Positions 22,021 through 33,858 of a stretch of DNA of 64,000 nt are shown here, one piece after another (the first letter of the stretch is position 1; each line of letters opens with the position of its first letter). This stretch comes from Dactylorhiza incarnata. Its lineage: Eukaryota; Streptophyta; Magnoliopsida; Asparagales; Orchidaceae. The DNA is taken from the NCBI GenBank assembly GCA_033032865.1, contig JAWHQI010000121.1, forward strand, positions 4,216,001 to 4,280,000, written 5' to 3'. The position numbers and the translations under genes were made by a program. The notes beneath the pieces were generated by a model, which did no database searches, was not told the origin of the DNA, and saw only the letters and a program-made list of their open reading frames with translations.

Positions 22021-25000
22021 TGGACGGCATCGGGTCGTCTTCTTCCTCCAGTTGACGGCCAGGATTTACCTGACCTGGGGCTCTGTCATCCTCGTTTTCC
22101 CGGCCACCTAAGCGCCGCCCCGGCCGGCCAATGCCACCACCACCTTCGTTGAGGTGGTGGCCGGCGATTTGCGGTGGTTGGCCGGCCGGAGGTGGCCGGA
22201 ACAGGGAATTAGGTCAGAAAATTAAAGCTTGAAAACACAAGCTCCGGCCAACCTGATCCAAGGCCATTTGGCCTCAAACCTTGTGGCCAATAGATGTAGA
22301 TCTACCCACTGAGAGAGAGGATAAGAATCAGACCTGTGTGGAGTGGTGATTCCTTGTCGATTTCCGATTAGCCATGGCCGACCTCCCTCCTTGATCTCCT
22401 TGCCGATCTGAGCCTCCTTTGCACGATTTCTCCAAGAAAAAGGGTAAAACCACTCCTCCTAGTCCTTTGAAGCTTTTAAAGGGATCAATTAGGAGAGGGG
22501 GAGGTTACATCATTGAAAACCATTAATGGCCATCAAACCTAAATTTCGGCCATGGTGAATTCCATTGAAAACAGCCACCTTGAGGGATGGAAAACCCCTT
22601 AAGCTTCTTGAAACAGCCAGAGGAGATGAAAGGAGGGTGAGGGGAGATGAATGAGGGATCAATTTGCCTTCAATGCCATTAATCCTCCTTTAATGGCCAC
22701 TTTCTCTCTCTTCAAATTGGGGGAAACTCCCAATTTCTCTCTCCTAGTCACCAATTACAGAATTTAAGTGGTAAATTCAGTAATTATTAGGCCCACCAGA
22801 TGGTGTACCATTTTTAATTGGGCCTAGCCCAAATGGATTGGGTCCAATTTGGGCAAATTAGATCATTTTGACCTAAATTAGGGCAAGGGTAAATTGATCA
22901 AATTGCAAGTCCCATGATGGGGCTTTTTGGTCCATTAGGCTCCTAGTACCCATATGAGGGTAGGGGCAGGGTCAATTCGGCATGGTGGGGGCCAATTGAC
23001 CTTAATTGAGTTAGTTTGACCAATTTTTAGAGTTAAGGTTGACTTTGGTCTAAATGACCTCTTTATTTGACCCCAATGGGTCCTTGGTGATCCAAGAGGA
23101 CCCATAATGGGTTAGGAATGCTAAGGTGAGGTCAAGGTTCAACGTGGGGCCCTAAACTCCAACCCTAGGCTTGATATCTGAAAATTGCTATTTGCAGACC
23201 AAGGTGGTTTTCTTCTTCTTTCCTAAGGCCAAGTGGTCTCTTCAAGCTTCCTAGGGTTTTGTCATGACAAAACCACTCTAGTGGTCTAGCTGTTTGGGGG
23301 ATGTTACATGTGGAGCAGCCGCCGGGAGGAACCCCTCCCCTCGTCTCCCATCCTCACTCCCTCTCCCATCGCCTCTCCCTCTCCCGTCGCCCCTCTCTCC
23401 CGTCGCCGCCTAGAGAAGGAGGATCAGCCCCCGAGCCCCCTCCCTCTTCCTCTCGACCCGTCGGCCTGGATCAAGGAGGACCCGAAACCCCCTCCTCCCT
23501 TTCTCGTTCTGCTGCTGGAAGGAGAAGCCGACTCCTTCTTCCTCTCGGGTGCTAGGGCAGCCGCAAGCTAAGGGAAGAAGCTTCCTCCCTCCTCTCTCTC
23601 TTCAGCCTGGAGGAGGACCCGAGCCAGCCCCTTGCCAACCTAGGGCTTGGGTTCTATCTTTTGTTAGAGGTGGGCGACCGAAAGCATTCGTAGAGAGCAG
23701 TTTTCGTGCGCGGACAGCCGCTACGTTCGCTAGCCGTCAAGTCCAGGCACGTCCCTATGCCTCAAAAGCGCACTTCAAGGGTAACGAGTTTTCTTCTTGG
23801 GCAGGTGAAGCACTTAATTAGCATATTTGAATGGAATCCCCTCTCCACCGACAGGTGGGGAAGAGTGCGCTCCGACGGGTCGATGTTTACATCCCTGCAT
23901 GTAATAACATTAGTATCCGGAAGAGTGAGTACAGATTAGGCATGCTGTGTGAAGCCCATCCAGACATGTTGGTCTGGATTGGTGATGTTCTGGGGTTCCC
24001 GAAGAAGACTTCATGGAATGTGTATGTTTGCATCGTAGACGTTAGTTCCCGGGGAACTTCTGTTGCGTTTGTGCGAAGCCCGTCTCTCGGAGACCGTTGG
24101 GGTAGTGTGTGGAGTTGTGCGCCTTGGGTGCCCAACTTAGGTGGCCGCGAGTGCCACCCTCATTACATAACAAACAGTTATGTAGGCGATAACAGGCAAG
24201 GGGAGGCTGACCACGTCGTGCGTGTTGGGTATGACGAATTGAGCAACTGGCTTAGCTGAACTGTACCTGCCCCTATGTGGTGTAGCTCGACGGCCTATGG
24301 TATCTGGTGTGTCGCTACAGGCATAGGAGAGAGCCGAGGACCTTGGGTATCGGTTAGCGAATGCTCAACTTTGGGCCATCCAGTATGGGACTGAGGATGG
24401 TGGTGGGACCGGGAAATCTGGTACACCGTAATGGTGCCCTGAGTGCACGAGATGTTGGCTCGACTGAGCCAACGTTTGTGATGTTTGGTGCTTTTACGGC
24501 ACACTCTAGCTTTCTGTGATTATGCTAACTTGCTTGCAGGGAAGAAGCTCCGCCACCCGGAGAAAGGTGTGGGGTCGTTATAATTTGGTCAGCTGTGCTA
24601 ACCGTTGCTTTGTTTGCCACCGCTTGGTGGAATGTTCTTATGCAGGAGCAGGCGAGCTGAGCGGGAAGTAGCGGGCTGAAGCCCCTGTGCTGAGCCATCC
24701 CTTGAAGGCCCGATTGTTTTGTTTAGTCTTTTCATGTGTTGCCGGCCTGCGTGCCGATGTATGCAAAACGCTTCTTTTCGTTAAACATTATGGATGTAAG
24801 GCCTTAAGGCCAGACTTTGGTTGTATATCTTTTCATTGAGTTTTTCATGTTTAGTGGACATTCATCGTTGGGTGGTTATTTCATTTCTTTTAAAAGCTTC
24901 CGTTAGAATGCAACTCTGAGTTAGGGTTCGTTTTGAAAATAAAAAGATTATTTGGTCTCATTTAGTAATGCGTTCGTCTGTCCGTATAATATAGCGTGGG

Positions 25001-25054
25001 TCCCCAGCCGGACCTTCTGTTATACAATTTGTGACAGATGAGGGTGTTATAATT

Positions 25055-25064
25055 TGGTATCAGA
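25055..25064 (+). promoter_or_regulatory. primer binding site, initiator tRNA-Met, element D
   Basis: TGGTATCAGA lies three bases after the LTR end at 25051. Ten bases complement the 3' end of initiator tRNA-Met. Confidence 0.8.
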
Positions 25065-25358
25065 CTGTGGTGCCATTTTCTTCTTCGAATTCACGGTCGA
25101 ATTCTATTAAGGGGTGGTGAGCACACACGTGCGTTGCCAATATAACGTGAAAAGAACCAATGAATGTCCACTTAGGAATGAAAAACACACATGAAACATG
25201 CTAAAAAAAGTGTTTGCGGAACCTGAGTGTTCCCTTGTCTAGTGTTTGCTATGTGTATCAGTCGCTAAATTGTGTGTTTGACATAATTATTGGTGGCTAG
25301 AAGTGGTGCGGGGTAGTCCGAACCCCGATACACTGCTGAGAGTAGTGCATCCGCTGAG

Positions 25359-26447
25359 ATGTCTACCCCTCCTCCTTCTGATGAAACGATTAGAATGATT
25401 GCTGAAGCTGTGTTTGTGATGATCAACGCGCATCCAGGAAGGCCTGTACAACCTCCTACCCTTGGGGTGGCCCCGATGCCGGTTGCCATAGTTGAGCCCA
25501 TTGTGGAAAGACCAGTACCCGCAGTATCGGTCGAGGTGATATGAGCAACGAGTCATCATCTGAAGCATTTCTTAAGCTTCCACCCTCCTACGTTTGAAGG
25601 GGTAGGAACACTAACGCAAGAAGAAGATTGGCTATCTCGGGTAAAGAGAACCCTGACAGCTAGAGAGACGGAGGAAAGGCAGAAGGTAACCCTAGCTACC
25701 TATCTGTTGGATGGAGAGGCTAGGATGTGTTGGGAAGAGTTGGAAAAGCATCAGTATGCCGGCAGGTAACTGACAGACATCTTGATCGATGAGTTCTCGA
25801 GGGTGTTCTTGGCCAGGTATCTCTCTTCTGCTCAACGCATTGAAATGGAGAATCAGTTCCAAAGATTGACTCAAGGGGATAGAATGGTGGATGAGTACCT
25901 CCATGAGTTTACACGACTTGGACGGTATGCGGGCTCTTCTTTTGATGATGAAGAGCGAAAGACCAATCAGTTTTACGAAGGTCTGCGTGATGATTTGCGG
26001 TTACTTCTGTCAGGCCCGATGACGCAAGGCTTTCTGACATTGGTAAATACTGCCATATCCATGGAGAAGGATATGAAGAGAGTCCAAGCTAATAAGGACC
26101 GAGCGGTGTCAAAGACGGAGTTCAAAGCACCGAGTTCTGCAAAGTCAGGTTCCCAAAGGTTTAGGAAGAAGTCCAGGTTTTCGGAACCGGCTTCCTCTTC
26201 TATTTCTGGAGCTACTACGGGTCGAGGCCCATGTACATGCTTCACATGTGGCAAGGTGGGGCACTTTGCCCGAGAGTGTCGGAGTGGCCTGCCGAGGACT
26301 GGGAAGAAGGCGGGAGCGCCTTATACTGAAAAGGGGAAGGCGGCAGAGTTATCAGCTTCCCATTATACTCCTGCACAACCTCGAGTCTACAACCTTGGTC
26401 AGCAAGAGGCAATTAAGCAAAGCGACGTGGTGATAGGTACGACATAG
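25359..26447 (+). pseudogene. gag: gag of chromovirus D, broken
   Basis: The start is the ATG at 25359. The gag core (HPPTFEG, then LDGEARMCWEELEK, then FLARYLSSAQRIEMENQF, then RYAG..FDDEERKTNQFYEGL) is followed by a basic stretch and one CCHC zinc knuckle CFTCGKVGHFARECR near 26240-26280. Stops at about 25542 and 25768 break the frame; the longest open part is 25782-26447. In an active copy this protein would form the particle and bind the RNA. Confidence 0.85.
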
Positions 26448-26497
26448 TATACAGTTTTTACTACTTCTTATACTTACTACCTTGTGCTTTTCTTAAT

Positions 26498-29400
26498 TTG
26501 TTCGAATCAGGTTTTGTCTTAATTTTGGACCATCCGGCGAGAGCACTGTTCGATACAGCCGCTTCACATTCCTTTCTATCCAAGGACTTCGTATTGCGTA
26601 TCGGAGTGCCTTCCATTTTATCAACTAATAGATTGGATGTTTTGCTGCCTAACAGATGCTTGATGCATGCGGATAGGACCTTTCGGGAGTATCGCTGCCT
26701 AACTAAAAGATTGGATGATTTGCATTCGGGGTGCAAATATGGAATCATGAGTTTAGACTGGAAGGATCGGTACTGCCCATATCTGAGTTCGACGTGATCT
26801 TTGGCATGGACTGGCTCTGGGAGCAGCGTGCCTGTATTGATTGCAACTTGAAGGAAATCACTCTGGGACACGGTACTGGATGCGAGACCAAATTTGTTGG
26901 TATGCGAGGATCGAGCAAGACGCTGATGTATGCTCTCCAAGTGGTCAAAGCAGTTCAGAAGGGCTCGAAGCTATTGTTCACGTTATTGGAGGTTGTATAG
27001 CAGAAGTCCCATTTGAGTGACATTCCTATTGTGTCAGAGTTCGCGGATGTGTTCCCTATGGATCTTCCTGGGATTCCACCCCAGCGTGAGATCAACTTCC
27101 CCATTGATCTGGTGCCAGGTGCGAAACCTGTGGCCCATGCACCGTACTGAGTCGCGCCAATGGAGATGGCAGAACTGAAGGGTTAGTTACAGGAATTGCT
27201 AGAGCAGGGCTACATACGTCCAAGTGGTTCCCCTTGGAGTGCACTGATCCTCTTCGTGAAAGAAGGAAGGAAGCGTGCGTCTATGCATTGACTTCGAGAG
27301 CTGAACAAGCTGACGGAGAAGAACAAGTATCTAATTCCAAGGATTGACGATTAATTTGATCAGTTGGCGGGATCAACTGTCTACTCGAAACTGGATTTGA
27401 AATCTGGTTACTATCAGTTGCATATAAGGGAGAGTGATATTCCCAAGACAGTGTTTGGAACACGCTATGGTCAGTATGAGTTCACTGTGATGTCGTTCGG
27501 GTTGACGAATGCACCATCGGTGTTCATGGATTTGATGAACAGGACCTTTCGGGAGTATCTGGACTGATTTGTGATCGTCTTCATAGATGACATATTGGTT
27601 TACTCGCAGTCGGAGGAGGAACATGCGAACCATTTGAGATTGGTTTTGCACACTCTGAGGAGGAATCGAATTTATGCCAAATTCTCTAAGTGCGAATTTT
27701 GGCTATCGTCCATGGCATTTCTCGGTCATGTCATTAATGGGGAAGGTATCGTTGTGGATCCAACAAAGATAGCGACGATACGGGAATGGCCCGTATTGAC
27801 AACAGTGGCAGAAATCTGGAGTTTTCTGGGACTTGCGGGCTACTATAGGCAGTTCGTGGTGAACTCCTCGCGGATAGCTTTACCTCTCACTACCTTGACG
27901 AGAAATGATCAGAAGTTTGTGTGGTCGCCGGAGTGTGCACGTGCTTTTGAGGAACTGAAGAGTCGTCTGACCACGACGCTGGTTTTGTGCTCGCCATGTG
28001 GTACAGACGGCTGTGAGATTTATAGTGATGCCTCAGGGAGTGGCTTAGGCTACGTCATCCTGCAGTTTAGAAAGGTGATAGCGTATGGCTCACGCCAGCT
28101 GAAGGTGCATGACAGAAATTATCCAGTCCACGACTTGGAGTTGGCGGTGGTGATATTCTCCCTGAAGCTATGGCGGCATTATTTATATGGCATGAAGGTT
28201 GACATCTTTACAGATCATAAGAGCCTTAAGTACTTGTTGAACCAGAAGGAGTTGAACATGCGACAAAGAAGGTGGATGGAATTCCTCGGGGATTATACCT
28301 TCGAGATACATTACACACCCGGGAAGGGTAACGTGGTCGCTGATGCTTTGAGTTGCATAACTCCAGCACGAGCAAACTGGTTGTGCATTCATGATGAACG
28401 TTTAGTCCTGGAGTTGGAAGCCTTGGGTATTACCTGTGTCGACAGGAGTGCTAGTGCAAATGCATGCCTGAATTGGACGGAGGTGCAGTGTGACCTAGAG
28501 GACAAAGTTCGGAGAGCGTTGGAGCTTGATGAGAACATGAAGCGCTATGCAGCGGAAGGGCCAAAGTTCTCGGTTGAAGACGGCCTTCTGCAGCAAGGTG
28601 ATTGTTTGCGCGTCCCAAAATCTGGTACTTTACGGGAGGAGTTGATGTATGAGGCTCACAATACCAAGTACTCAATCCACCCAGGGAGCACGAAGATGTA
28701 CAAGGACATGAAGATACTGTTCTGGTGGCCAGGTATGAAGAAGGACATAGCCCTCTATGTGGCAAGATGTCAAACGTGTGCACTAGTGAAGGCCGAGTGC
28801 CAACGGCCAGGAGGTTTCTTTAAATCATTGCCAATCCCAAAGTGGAAATTTGACGATATTTCCATGGATTTTGTGCACGGTTTGCCAAAGTCACTGCGGA
28901 AAAATGACTCTTTCTGGGTTATTGTGGATCGGTTGACTAAAGTTGTACACTTTATCCCGAATTAGAAGAGCGATCCAGTGGAGAAGCTAGCAAAGATGTA
29001 TGTGGAGAACATCGTTCAGTTACATGGCGTCCCTCGCAGCATAGTTAGTGACCGTGATGGGCAGTTTACGTTCGGTGATTGGAGGCATGTCCATCGGTTA
29101 TTGGGCACAAAGCTCAAGTTTATCACAACCTTCCATCCACAAATGGATGGGCAGACCGAAAGGACAAATCAGACAATGGAGGATATGCTGCGAATGTGCG
29201 TGTTGGACTTCGGGCAGCGTTGGGAATATCACCTTCACATGGTAGAGTTCACCTACAACAATAGTTACCAGACGAGTATCCAGACGGCCCCGTACGAGGC
29301 AATATATGGCAGGAAGTGTCGTACTCCTCTAGCGTGGGCGGAGACTGGTGATACCAAGCTGCTGAAGCGCAAAGAGGTTGTTGATGCGAATGAGTCGATA

Positions 29401-29910
29401 CGGACCATTTGAGAGCGGTTGTTGACCGCCCAAGACCGGCAGGCAAAGTATTACAATGCCAAACACCGGAACGTGGAATTCATAGTTAGTGATTGGGTGT
29501 ACTTGAAGATAAAGTCTTTCAAAGGAGTGTCGAGGATCCGATGCTTGAAGAAGCTGAGTTCGAGGTATGTAGGGTCATTCGAGATCACTGAGCGCATCGG
29601 CCAAGCAGCTTACCAACTTACTTTGTCGACAGAGCTGTGTGGGTTGCATGACGTCTTCCATATCTCTGTGTTGAGGAAGACGGTGTGAGAGCCCGATGCT
29701 GTGTTGGAGGGCGTTAGTGTGCCGGTGGATAGTAGCCTAACTACCAAGGTGACTCCAGTTTGTATTATTGATGCTGATATTCGGCAGTTTCGGAGAAAGG
29801 CCATCAAGATGGTGAGGGTCCGTTGGGACAATTGTGGCTGCGAGGAATTCTCATGGGAGCCAGAAGAGATCATGCGCGAGGAGTACCTTGACTTGTTTAC
29901 TCAGGTATGA
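26498..29910 (+). pseudogene. pol: pol of chromovirus D with chromodomain end, broken
   Basis: The protease comes first (ALFDTAASHSFLS; FDVIFGMDWL near 26795). The reverse transcriptase follows ([25 protein letters not shown], catalytic FIDDILVYS at about 27583), then RNase H ([23 protein letters not shown]). The integrase has [11 protein letters not shown], zinc-finger [19 protein letters not shown] and HPQMDGQTER. The C-terminal VRVRWDNCGCEEFSWEPEE is the chromodomain-like tail typical of Tekay elements. Stops fall near 27150, 27184, 27354, 27565, 28963, 29410 and 29686, with at least one frameshift near 27285. The element therefore cannot encode its enzymes now. Confidence 0.9.
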
Positions 29911-29960
29911 TGAATTTCATTTCGTTGTTTGTGCTTTAAATTTCGGGATGAAATTTCTTT

Positions 29961-29974
29961 AAGGGGGAGAGAAT
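29961..29974 (+). promoter_or_regulatory. polypurine tract of element D
   Basis: AAGGGGGAGAGAAT directly precedes the 3' LTR. It follows the AAATTTCGGGATGAAATTTC stretch usual at this place in Tekay-type elements. Confidence 0.8.
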
Positions 29975-30898
29975 TGTAACGCCTCAATTTCAAGGAGAAT
30001 GATTTTGGTCTGCGAATAGCAGAGTTTGGAGTGCGGATAGGAGTATGGTGTGCGGATAGCCAAGTGTGCTAGGGTTTTAAATAAAAACCCTAAGCTAGCC
30101 CTCCTCCCCATTACCTGACCTCTCTCCCTCTCAGATCGCGCTCACCTCCCCCTCCTGATCTCTCTCGCTCTCGGTGCGTGGAGCAGCCGCCGGGAGGAAC
30201 CCTTCCCCCCATCTCCCATCCTCACTCCCTCTCCCGTCGCCTCTCCATCTCCCATCGCCCCTCTCTCCCATCGCCGCCTGGAGCAGGAGGATCAACCCCC
30301 GAGCCCCCTTCTTCCTCTCTCCCCGTTCTCTTGGAGCAAGGAGGACCTGAAACCCCCTCCTCCCTTTCTCGTTCTGCTGCTGGAAGGAGAAGCCGAATCC
30401 TTCTTCCTCTCGGGTGCTAGGGAAGCCGCAAGATATGGGAAGAAGCTTCCTCCCTCCTCTCTCTCGTCGGCCTGGAGGAGGACCCGAGCCAGCCCCTTGC
30501 CGACCTAGGGCTAAGGTTCTAGCTTTTGTTGGAGGTGGCCGACCGGAAGCATTCATAGAGAGCAGTTTTCGTGCGCGGACAACCGCTACGTTCGCTAGCC
30601 GTCAAGTCCGGGCGCGTCCCTATGCCTCAAAAGCGCACTTCAAGGGTAATGACTTTTCTTCTTGGGCAGGTGAAGCCCTTAATTAGCATATTTGTATGGA
30701 AGCCCCTCTCCACCGACAGGTGGGGAAGAGTGCGCTCCGACGGGTCGATGTTTACATCCCCGCGTGTAATTGCATAAGTATCCGGAAGCGTAAGTATGGA
30801 TTAGGCATGCTGTGTGAAGCCCATCCGGACATGTTGGTCTGGATTGGTGATGTTCTGGGGTTCCCGAAGAAGACTTCGTGGAATATGTATGTTTGCAT

Positions 30899-32478
30899 TG
30901 ATGGCTAAAATTTAGGATAAATAATATTCTCCAAATTCTACGAACTATAGGCAAGAGCACCTATCGTTCATAGCATAGGATATTTAAAACAAATAAATAT
31001 CAAGTGTCGTATTCCACGGGTCTGTTGATTACTTCTACTCAAGCAAATTAATATTATTTTATTGGAAGTAAAATAGAGTTTTGTAAATAATTAAAAGAAG
31101 AGAAACATTTGATCGGGAATCCTTCTTAAGTAAAATATTTCGTAAATCTAGAATTCGAAAGAAATCGATTTAGACAAACTTGACCGTGGAGGTTCCCAAA
31201 ATATGATAGAGCCTCTCTCGAGAGAACTACCACCTAACCTTAGGTTGATCGATTAAGACCCCTCGGCCAGTCGAAACCCCTAAGCTTGCTTTATGCAGTG
31301 AGCCCCACTATTAGATTTGACTCCAATCCGGAAGAATTGCGTCACCCTCTCTCGAGGAGTGCAAATAATTCTTTCTACCGATGAGCGATCTATCGTATTT
31401 ACGGATCTCTCGATACACTAAAATACGGATCAGACTTGATTATCATACCCTAGAAATATGAAACCAAAAATTGCAAATCAACGGTAAATCTTAGTTTTCC
31501 AAATCCAAACAATGAATAAAAGATTATGAAATATAAAAGCTTAGGAATTCATCCGATCAAATGCTACAAAATTAGCTACTCATGATTAAAGAAAAAGAAC
31601 ATTTTATAACTAAGAAAGAAGAATTACAATTGATGGGAAAGTAAATCTAAACTAGAAAATAAAAGGACAAGACATAAAATAAAGTTACACTAAAAATGCA
31701 GGAAAACTATACTAGAAATGATCCAATCGAAGCATGGACTGGATTCTCATCACTTTGACAGCAGCTGGCTTTTATAGGCAGAAAATTGGTGAGTCACGCC
31801 CTTGGTCACGCCCGTGACCAAGGGCGTGTAAGCTGCGTAACTGCGTATTGAAAGCCCGGGAACGTTGGGGAAGAGAAACCGCCAAAATTGATCATCTCGA
31901 CGGGTCACGGCCTCGGTCACGCCCGTGACCTAGGGCGTGTCTTGACCGAGTCAGGAAACGGCGGGAAACGGCGAGATCTGGAGTTAATTTGGCAGTTGCG
32001 GGAGAGGTCACCCCCTAGGTCATGGCCGTGACATGAAGTCACGCCCATGACCTGGGGCGTGTAGGCTGGAAATGATGTGATGGCGTGTTCTGGTAGCTGG
32101 AAGACGGCTGGGTTCAGTCATGGCCGTGACTTGAAGTCACGCCCTTGGTCATGGTCGTGACCGTGGGCGTGTAATTATAAATTGGGCTGGCGGCATGATC
32201 AGGCAGCTGGAAGATGGCTGGGTTGAGTCATGGCCGTGACTTGATGTCACGCCCTTGGTCATGGCCGTGACCGAGGGCGTGTACTGAAGATTTTTGCAGA
32301 CTTGTTCCATTCTTCCCCCAGAACATGGCGGTGAGCTTGAATTTGTTATTAGCAGCTCCAGATTACCTGAAAACACAAAACAAAGTGAATTAGACATATA
32401 TTAAACTAAAATTATATAAAAACTAATTAAGTACTACTAAAATATTATATAAAAATAACTATAAATAATGTACTATCA
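30899..32478 (-). repeat. 3' LTR of F
   Basis: In the sense direction it starts TGATAGTACA and ends AGCCATCA. TCACGCCC/GGGCGTGA words fill 31790-32283, and a TATA box CCTATAAAAG lies on the minus strand near 31770-31780. The R/U5 side carries the GACTCCAATCCGG block near 31320. Confidence 0.93.
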
Positions 32479-32518
32479 AATACCCCCATACTTAAGCTTT
32501 TGCTATTCCAGAGCAAAA
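32479..32518 (-). promoter_or_regulatory. polypurine tract and preceding hairpin of F
   Basis: The tract reads AGTATGGGGGTATT in the sense direction (32492-32479) directly before the LTR. Upstream at 32518-32498 a perfect stem TTTTGCT/AGCAAAA encloses a 7-base loop. The same pair of features lies at 40477-40516 and 53211-53250. Confidence 0.8.
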
Positions 32519-32973
32519 CTAATTTATAAGTATGAGAATAAATTATTAGACTTTCCAAAAAGATTTACTTCTAATTATGTACTCCTAATTTTATAAAACT
32601 CAAGTCAAAATAAGTTAAGAAATTAAAATTCAGATTTATAAGAAATAATTTATAATTCATAAATTGAAATGAGTAGAATAAATATTAGTTCCAAAATTCT
32701 CTAAATAAATCTTCATAAACAAAATTGTATTGAATTAAGTAAAATAATCCAAGATTAAAATTATAGAAACTTTACAATCATGAGAAACTTTTTAGAAAAC
32801 TACAAAATATTAACTATGCTCTCTCAAAAGTATCTTGGATAAGCAAATAAACTTGGCTAATTGGGGTAAAATTGGCATTGAAGAAGTTACTTTGAATATA
32901 GGAAATGATTAATTTTATCCTCTCATTTTCATCTTTTTTTTTGAATTTCTTCTTCTTTTTAATATCCCAAATG

Positions 32974-33090
32974 TATATGTTTAGGAGTGATGAATTTTAT
33001 CCTCTCATCTCCATGCCATATAATCTTTTACTAATTTGGGTGCATATGTTTAGGAATGATGAATTTTATCCTCTCATTCCATGACATATG
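32974..33090 (-). other. two double-stem hairpins in the 3' noncoding region of F
   Basis: Copy 1 (32974-33022) has outer arms TATATG/CATATA and inner arms GGAG/CTCC. Copy 2 (33043-33090) has outer arms CATATG/CATATG and inner arms GGAATG/CATTCC. Both have AGAGGATAAAATTCAT in the loop on the sense strand. A weaker third copy lies near 32900-32935. Confidence 0.7.
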
Positions 33091-33711
33091 ATCTTTTCAA
33101 ACATTTTTTTATGCCAAAATAAGGGTTCAACAAAAAGGTAGGGGAAGGGCTAGGGTTTAAAGGCTAAACAAATTCCAAAGATACATTTTAAGAGCATAGA
33201 AAACAAATCGAGCAATCTATAAGAAACTATGAGTTCAAGTTAATATAAGTAAAATCTAAAGATATTTAACACAATTACTACAAAATTGAATTATGATATT
33301 TTAAAGAGAGAAAGTAAAACTAAGAAATATTCTAAACAAATCAAGATAATGAAAAACTCATTAAATCAAATTCATCTAAAAATTAAATCTAACATATTTT
33401 GAAGAGAAATATAAGATTAAAAATACATAAAAAGAAAACTTTTTAAAAAGCCCATAAGGACAACTAATAATTAAAATTAATTTTACATAAATGAAGTTTG
33501 GAGAAATTTAATATTACAAAATTTATTTTATTAGAAACTTTTTGGATTTTTTTAAATGAAAATATTTTTTTCGAATTTTGTAAATTTTTATAACAAAATT
33601 GAAAATAAAGAAAAAAAATCAATTTTTTATGAGTTTTGAAAAAGATTTTCTAATTTTTTTTATTTTTAATAAAAATTGAATATAGCAGAATACACCCCCA
33701 TACTTAAAAAT

Positions 33712-33731
33712 AAACATTGTCCCCAATGTTT
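33712..33731 (-). other. AAACATTG hairpin of F
   Basis: A perfect 8-bp stem AAACATTG/CAATGTTT with loop GGGA is followed in the sense direction by an internal polypurine stretch AAGTATGGGGGTGT (about 33704-33691). Confidence 0.8.
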
Positions 33732-33802
33732 ATAAGCCAAGTAGGAGGGAAAAGTAAATAAAATGCTGAAAAAGTAAAGTGCAAGAAAAATAAAGATAAG
33801 CA

Positions 33803-33852
33803 AGGGGTGCCTCCCAAGAGCGCTTTCTTTTTCCCGTCTTTAAGCTAGACGG
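33803..33852 (-). other. post-ORF stem-loop pair of F
   Basis: Just after the stop codon the sense strand has CCGTC/GACGG around TAGCTTAAA. Then AAAGCGCT and GGGAGGCACCCC follow, forming a GGG/CCC stem. The same layout follows the coding region in elements H, I and J. Confidence 0.65.
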
Positions 33853-33858
33853 TTATTG

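Larger units (their letters stand above)
18183..23308 (-). repeat. E, 5.1-kb solo LTR of a Tekay-like family
   Basis: It starts TGTAACACCCC and ends GATGTTACA. The flanks CGTGG (18178-18182) and TGTGG (23309-23313) are a target duplication with one C-to-T change; the uninterrupted 3' LTR of D reads CGTGG once at this point. The sense strand is judged to be minus, because its first 110 bases share TTGGTCTGC and AATAGC words with the start of D's LTR. No coding frame is seen. It contains the 88-nt motif (19555-19643) and the CGTTCGAC array (21547-22020). At 5126 bp it is very long for an LTR but plausible for Del/Tekay relatives. A rearranged two-LTR element is less likely, because no internal region is recognisable. 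Confidence 0.75.
17976..25051 (+). repeat. 5' LTR of D, interrupted by solo LTR E
   Basis: The two parts are 17976-18182 and 23314-25051. The first 100 bases hold three variants of the word TGCGGATAG, followed by TTTTAAATA at about 18077-18085 as a possible TATA box. The rest is C/T-rich, then GC-rich. The end GTGTTATA has one change from the GTGTTACA of the other LTR. Confidence 0.9.

Noticed and set aside
23301..24259. Several plus-strand frames of 80-140 codons, repeated near 30178-30908
   Set aside because: They lie inside the two LTRs of D and differ in frame and stops; LTR sequence rather than genes.
26677..27560. A 19-base identical word at about 26676-26694 and 27541-27559 in D
   Set aside because: Possible local gene conversion or duplication in a dead pol gene, but too short to build a claim on.
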